Of a stretch of 8,995 nt of DNA, positions 6,192 to 8,995 are shown in pieces. The notes under the pieces were generated by a model that did no database searches, was not told where the DNA came from, and saw nothing but the letters and a program-made list of their open reading frames with translations. Location of the stretch: the NCBI GenBank assembly GCA_910578065.1, contig CAJTPB010000022.1:1-8995 (forward strand), written 5' to 3'. Both the position numbers and the translations under genes were made by a program. This stretch comes from an uncultured Christensenella sp. GTDB taxonomy: Bacteria; Bacillota; Clostridia; Christensenellales; Borkfalkiaceae. Position 1 is the stretch's first letter. The number at the start of each line of letters is the position of its first letter.

Positions 6192-7322
6192 ATGACGGTA
6201 AGTTATAAAGACGGCTTTAAATTATTGGGGCTTGCGATCGTATGCGCGTGCGCCGTATTCGTTTGTACCTTCTTTTTAAGTTATTATCTCGATGCGGCGG
6301 CAGCGCGCGAAAGCGTCGCTTCGGGCGGGGCGGCGCTGTACGAAGCGCGGCTGATTATGGCGAAGTTCGTATGTGCGATCAGCGGCGGCGTGCTCGGCTT
6401 GGTCGCGGTCGTTTTAACGGTGTTTTACGTAAAGCTGTATCTCGATTCTCACCGAAAGCAGATGGGCATTCTTAAAGCGATGGGTTACGGCGCGGGCAGA
6501 ATTTCCGTCGGTTTTTGGGTATTCGGGCTCAGCGTTTTAATGGGAACGTCGGTCGGATTCGGAGGCGGATACGCCGTTGCGCCCGTGGTATATCGCGGTA
6601 TGGGCGGAGAGGGGATCCCCGTTCTTGCAGTGCGTTTTCATGCGGAACTGATCTGTTACCTTGTGCTGATCCCTTCTATCGTGTTTTCTGCGCTTTCCGT
6701 GCTGTACGCATGGTTTGCGCTGCGCCGCCCCGCGATGGAGCTTATGCGGGGAAGAGAGCGTGCCGTTGGCAAAAAATCGCGCAAGCGGGAAAAAGAACGC
6801 CCCTTTTTGCAAGACGTAAGCATGCGTACGTTGGGCAGCCGAAAATCGCTTGTGTTCTTTGTTGCGTTCGCCTGCTTCTGTTTTTCCGCCATGCTGGAAA
6901 TGGCAGGCGCCATGAACGAATATGCAAGCGTTACCATGGGCGCGATCGTCTTCGGGATCGGCGCGGTGCTTTCCGTCGTATCGCTGATTTTGGCGTTTAC
7001 TTCGGTCGTACACGCAAACAAAAAAACGGTGGCGTTGATGCGTGCGTTCGGGTATTCCCTTGCGCAGTGTAAAAGGGCGGTGTTCGGCGGTTACCGCATC
7101 GCGGCATATGCGGGCTTTGCGTTGGGTACGCTGTACCAGTTCGGGTTGATGAAGTTGGTGCTCGAAATCTTCTTTAAAGAAGTAAGCGCGCCCGCCTATT
7201 CCTTCGATTGGGTGGTGTTCGCCGCGGTGCTTGCAGCTTTTCTGATTTTGTACGAATGCGCAACGGTATTGTTTGCCGTAAGGGCGGGGCGCGTTTCCCT
7301 GCGCGAATTGGCGGCGGAATAA
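6192..7322 (+). CDS. Small FtsX-like ABC transporter permease
   Basis: 376 residues with about eight membrane segments, roughly 11-32, 58-81, 105-130, 152-176, 219-240, 247-272, 301-324 and 340-363. They form two four-helix modules. Each has the FtsX coupling-helix motif after its second helix, KQMGILKAMGYG (89-100) and KKTVALMRAFGYS (277-289), which dock on the ATPase. A basic linker (about 185-205, rich in R and K) joins the modules. There is no large extracytoplasmic domain: the loops after the first helix of each module are about 25 and under 10 residues. Typical MacB/BceB-type proteins are around 400-850 residues, so this is a compact form. The start follows the ATPase stop by four bases. 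With the ATPase and TetR it likely forms an inducible exporter or a resistance/lipid-handling system. The cargo is unknown. Confidence 0.88.
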   Translation: MTVSYKDGFKLLGLAIVCACAVFVCTFFLSYYLDAAAARESVASGGAALYEARLIMAKFVCAISGGVLGLVAVVLTVFYVKLYLDSHRKQMGILKAMGYGAGRISVGFWVFGLSVLMGTSVGFGGGYAVAPVVYRGMGGEGIPVLAVRFHAELICYLVLIPSIVFSALSVLYAWFALRRPAMELMRGRERAVGKKSRKREKERPFLQDVSMRTLGSRKSLVFFVAFACFCFSAMLEMAGAMNEYASVTMGAIVFGIGAVLSVVSLILAFTSVVHANKKTVALMRAFGYSLAQCKRAVFGGYRIAAYAGFALGTLYQFGLMKLVLEIFFKEVSAPAYSFDWVVFAAVLAAFLILYECATVLFAVRAGRVSLRELAAE

Positions 7323-7330
7323 TCGATTTT

Positions 7331-7362
7331 GAAAAAGAGCGGGGAAAATCCCGCTTTTTATT
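7331..7362 (+). terminator. Terminator of the TetR-ABC operon
   Basis: AGCGGG (7338-7343), loop GAAAAT, CCCGCT (7350-7355), preceded by AAAAA and followed by TTTTATTT. Starts nine bases after the permease stop. Confidence 0.9.
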
Positions 7363-7363
7363 T

Positions 7364-7381
7364 ACTTAAAAAATTTTAAGT
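7364..7381. promoter_or_regulatory. MarR operator candidate O1, upstream of -35
   Basis: ACTTAAAA (7364-7371), centre AA, TTTTAAGT (7374-7381): an 8+2+8 perfect palindrome. It differs from the second copy at 7428-7445 only in its central dinucleotide (AA against AG). Confidence 0.75.
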
Positions 7382-7398
7382 GTTTACCCCGAAAAGAG

Positions 7399-7427
7399 TT
7401 GACAGCAATTGCGATCCCGTGTATAAT
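7399..7427 (+). promoter_or_regulatory. Consensus promoter of the marR-degV operon
   Basis: Perfect TTGACA (7399-7404), 17-bp spacer, perfect TATAAT (7422-7427). Palindrome O2 begins inside the -10 box, so a bound repressor would block initiation. Confidence 0.93.
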
Positions 7428-7448
7428 ACTTAAAAAGTTTTAAGTATT
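7425..7448. promoter_or_regulatory. MarR operator candidate O2, over -10 and start site
   Basis: The 18-base core 7428-7445 (ACTTAAAA, AG, TTTTAAGT) extends by three more paired bases on each side to 11-bp arms (7425-7435 and 7438-7448). It covers the last bases of the -10 box and the transcription start. It lies exactly 64 bp from O1, close to six helical turns, so both sites face the same side of the DNA. Confidence 0.8.
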
Positions 7449-7462
7449 TAAAAGGGTTAGGA

Positions 7463-7909
7463 ATGATTGCGGAAAATTTCGATAAAATATATAAGGCGTT
7501 TCGTCTGCAAATTTACCGCCATATTTTTTCTATTTTGGGCAAGCGCGAAAGCACCCTTTCCGCGGCGGATTACTTTACGGTAGAAACGATCTATCTGTTG
7601 GGCAATCCCACCATAACGGAATTTGCGCGCATACTTTCCATTTCGCAGCCGAACGCGACGTATCGCATTAAATCGCTGATCGAAAAAGGATATGTGGTAA
7701 AGCGGGAAACGGAAAAGAAAAATACCTTCCGCTTAGCGGTAACCGATCGGTTTTTGCGCTATTACCATGAGGACATGGGGTACGGAAACTTTATATTTAA
7801 AGAACTTTCCGAGCGTTTAAGCGAGGAAGAACTTTTAAAGGTAGACGAAATATTTCAAAACTTTATTCGTCAGATAGAAATGGATCAAGGAGAAACAAAA
7901 TCGTGTTAA
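7463..7909 (+). CDS. MarR-family transcriptional regulator
   Basis: 148 residues, normal for MarR. An N-terminal dimerisation helix (5-25) is followed by a winged helix-turn-helix: ADYFTVETIYLLG (35-47), PTITEFARILSISQPNATYRI (49-69), SLIEKGYVVKRETEKKNTFRLAVTDRF (71-97) with the wing at about 81-92. C-terminal helices (105-139) complete the dimer interface. In place of the common SSVT recognition helix it has SQPNATYRIKSL, a form I associate with clostridial FabT/MarR-like proteins. AAAGGG 6 bases upstream sets the start. The two palindromes around its promoter make autoregulation very likely. It shares a transcript and a 7-base overlap with a DegV/FakB gene, which suggests, by inference, control linked to fatty acids or acyl chains. 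Confidence 0.9.
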   Translation: MIAENFDKIYKAFRLQIYRHIFSILGKRESTLSAADYFTVETIYLLGNPTITEFARILSISQPNATYRIKSLIEKGYVVKRETEKKNTFRLAVTDRFLRYYHEDMGYGNFIFKELSERLSEEELLKVDEIFQNFIRQIEMDQGETKSC

Positions 7910-8715
7910 AAATCATTACGGACTCTTCTGCGGAGTTCGGCAAAGAAGAAGCGGAACAATTGGGAATCCGCATCGTGCCGCTCACCGTCGTATTCGGCGG
8001 GGATGCATATCTCGAAGGGGAAGAAATTCAAAAAGACGAATTTTATACCCGTCTTGTAGGCGGAGAGTTTCCCCGCACGTCGCAGCCTTCTACCGATCAA
8101 TTTACGCAGGCGTTTGCGGAAACGGAGGGGGAAGAAACACTCGCGATTTTAATTTCCTCCGCGCTTTCGGGAACGGTGAACACGGCGCAGCTTGCAAAGC
8201 GCGACGGCGGATTTAGCAAAGTGTATATTTACGATTCCCTCTGCACCACGGCGATGCTGCGTTTGTTGGTGGAAACGGCATACCGCAACCGCGAAAAATC
8301 GGCGGAAGAAGTAATTGCTATTTTAAACGAACTGCGTCCGCGCATTCGCTTGCACGCCTGCCTCGATACGCTGGAATTTTTGTATAAGGGCGGCAGGATC
8401 AAAAAAAGCATTGCGATCGTAGGCGGGCTTTTGGGCATTAAGCCGCTAATCGAAATCGGCGTAAACGGCTGCGTTGCGATGGCGGGAAAAGCGCACGGAC
8501 AAAAGAAAGCGTTAAAGGCGCTTGCCGAAACATACCGTAAAGACAGCATCGATCCCGCCTACCCCGTATACTTTTTACAGACGGATACCGACGTTCCCGT
8601 ACGCGAAGTAATGAAGGCGACGGAACGGGAAACGGAACGTATTTTCCGCATTTGCTGCGCAGTGGGAACGCATATCGGACCCAACGCCGCGGGGCTTGTT
8701 TACGTGGTAAAATAA
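7903..8715 (+). CDS. DegV family protein (FakB-like fatty-acid-binding protein)
   Basis: 270 residues, close to the family's usual 280, cytoplasmic. DegV proteins bind one fatty acid; in S. aureus and relatives the FakB forms present it to the kinase FakA for phosphorylation, feeding phospholipid synthesis. Motifs: IITDSSAEFG (4-13); TSQPS (59-63); ISSALSGT (84-91); LDTLEFLYKGGRI (154-166); GIKPLIEI (178-185); GTHIGPNAAG (255-264). Thr59, Ser89 and His257 sit at the places that hold the fatty-acid carboxylate in FakB structures. The usual GTHxGPGA is here GPNAA, a mild change. The start is GTG at 7903, supported by AAGGAG 10 bases upstream and by the DSSA motif falling at the normal distance from the N-terminus. 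It overlaps the MarR gene by 7 bases, implying coupled translation. No fakA-like kinase gene is in the window. Confidence 0.93.
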   Translation: MLKIITDSSAEFGKEEAEQLGIRIVPLTVVFGGDAYLEGEEIQKDEFYTRLVGGEFPRTSQPSTDQFTQAFAETEGEETLAILISSALSGTVNTAQLAKRDGGFSKVYIYDSLCTTAMLRLLVETAYRNREKSAEEVIAILNELRPRIRLHACLDTLEFLYKGGRIKKSIAIVGGLLGIKPLIEIGVNGCVAMAGKAHGQKKALKALAETYRKDSIDPAYPVYFLQTDTDVPVREVMKATERETERIFRICCAVGTHIGPNAAGLVYVVK

Positions 8716-8743
8716 TCGAAAACCGTACGCATTTAAAAAAGGG

Positions 8744-8777
8744 GAAGCCCGTGCATACAGCACGGGCTTCTGTTTTT
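8744..8777 (+). terminator. Terminator of the marR-degV operon
   Basis: GAAGCCCGTGC (8744-8754), loop ATACA, GCACGGGCTTC (8760-8770): a perfect 11-bp stem, then TGTTTTTATA. Very strong. Lies 28 bases past the degV stop. Confidence 0.95.
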
Positions 8778-8796
8778 ATACAAGTAGCATGAGAGT

Positions 8797-8943
8797 AAAA
8801 ACCGCGTTCTTGCAGCGGTGTAATGTCGCTTGCTTATTTGTTTATGTAACTAAATATAAGCGCAAAAACCGCGTTCGCAAAACATTATCTTTGTTTGATT
8901 ATGTAGCCGAGTATAAGCGCAAAAACCGCGTTTCTAAGGCGGT
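8797..8943. repeat. Short direct repeats with 57-bp period and internal hairpins
   Basis: AAAAACCGCGTT occurs three times, at 8797-8808, 8864-8875 and 8921-8932. The last two copies share a longer exact 21-base match (8855-8875 and 8912-8932) and, 13 bases before it, TTATGTA (8842-8848 and 8899-8905), so two 57-base units lie in tandem. The first and third copies are followed by GCGGT (8815-8819, 8939-8943), which can pair with the ACCGC in the repeat, and then by related TGTAATG/TACAATAC text. A 61-codon open frame runs through (8789-8974), but it has no ribosome binding site and merely translates the repeats. Possibly a dispersed intergenic element that continues past the edge. Bases 8944-8995 hold nothing else I can name. 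Confidence 0.7.
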
Positions 8944-8995
8944 ACAATACCCCATGTCCGAGGGAATTGCATAAAACAGCGCGCCCGAACTTGTT

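Noticed and set aside
6515..7072. Arg/Cys-rich open frames overlapping the permease
   Set aside because: They are alternative-frame readings of a GC-rich membrane-protein gene, without start signals or domain features.
8797..8932. Possible CRISPR array
   Set aside because: Only three short copies, unequal spacing (67 and 57 bp), similar text outside the core, and no cas gene nearby.
8789..8974. 61-residue open frame with a repeated Y-K-R-K-N-R-V peptide
   Set aside because: No ribosome binding site; the peptide repeat simply follows the DNA repeats.

Overview
The window looks like chromosomal DNA of a low- to mid-GC Firmicute, most likely a gut-type Clostridia. This is inferred from purine-rich Shine-Dalgarno sequences, textbook TTGACA/TATAAT promoters, tight ATGA-coupled operons and the gene families (DegV/FakB, DUF6194, TetR-ABC-FtsX, NimA-like flavoprotein). 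No gene here identifies a species. Coding is dense and short operons are separated by clear hairpin terminators.

Layout. The left edge (1-56) is the 3' end of a 5S rRNA on the + strand, closing an rRNA operon at a strong, probably bidirectional terminator (62-97). Next comes about 180 bases without a gene but with several hairpins. A minus-strand pair follows: a NimA-like/PNPOx-fold flavoprotein (1178 to 687), then a small Cys-rich protein (690 to 283) whose start overlaps the flavoprotein stop as ATGA and whose fifth codon is TAG. From a shared divergent promoter region (about 1200-1294) the + strand carries a nucleoside phosphorylase, a DUF6194 protein and a MATE-type exporter. The exporter gene is interrupted by one in-frame TAA (3551) and otherwise encodes a full-length 445-residue protein.

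A separate, visibly AT-richer gene of unknown function (4027-4695) has its own promoter and ends at a large bidirectional hairpin. The next operon is a perfect-consensus promoter, a TetR regulator, an ABC ATPase and a small FtsX-type permease (4856-7322): a self-regulated export or membrane-stress module. The last operon (7399-8777) has a consensus promoter bracketed by two near-identical 18-bp palindromes, a MarR regulator, and a DegV/FakB-type fatty-acid-binding protein overlapping it by 7 nt. The right edge (8797-8943) holds short direct repeats with a 57-bp period.

The most notable points are the two in-frame stops, both in the context GAA-TAR-GAA, in genes that otherwise look intact; the double MarR operator in front of a FakB-like gene; the unassigned AT-rich gene; the minimal two-module FtsX permease; and the terminal repeats. 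I did not find convincing evidence of a wholly new multi-gene system. No CRISPR array, transposase, integrase or tRNA was seen.
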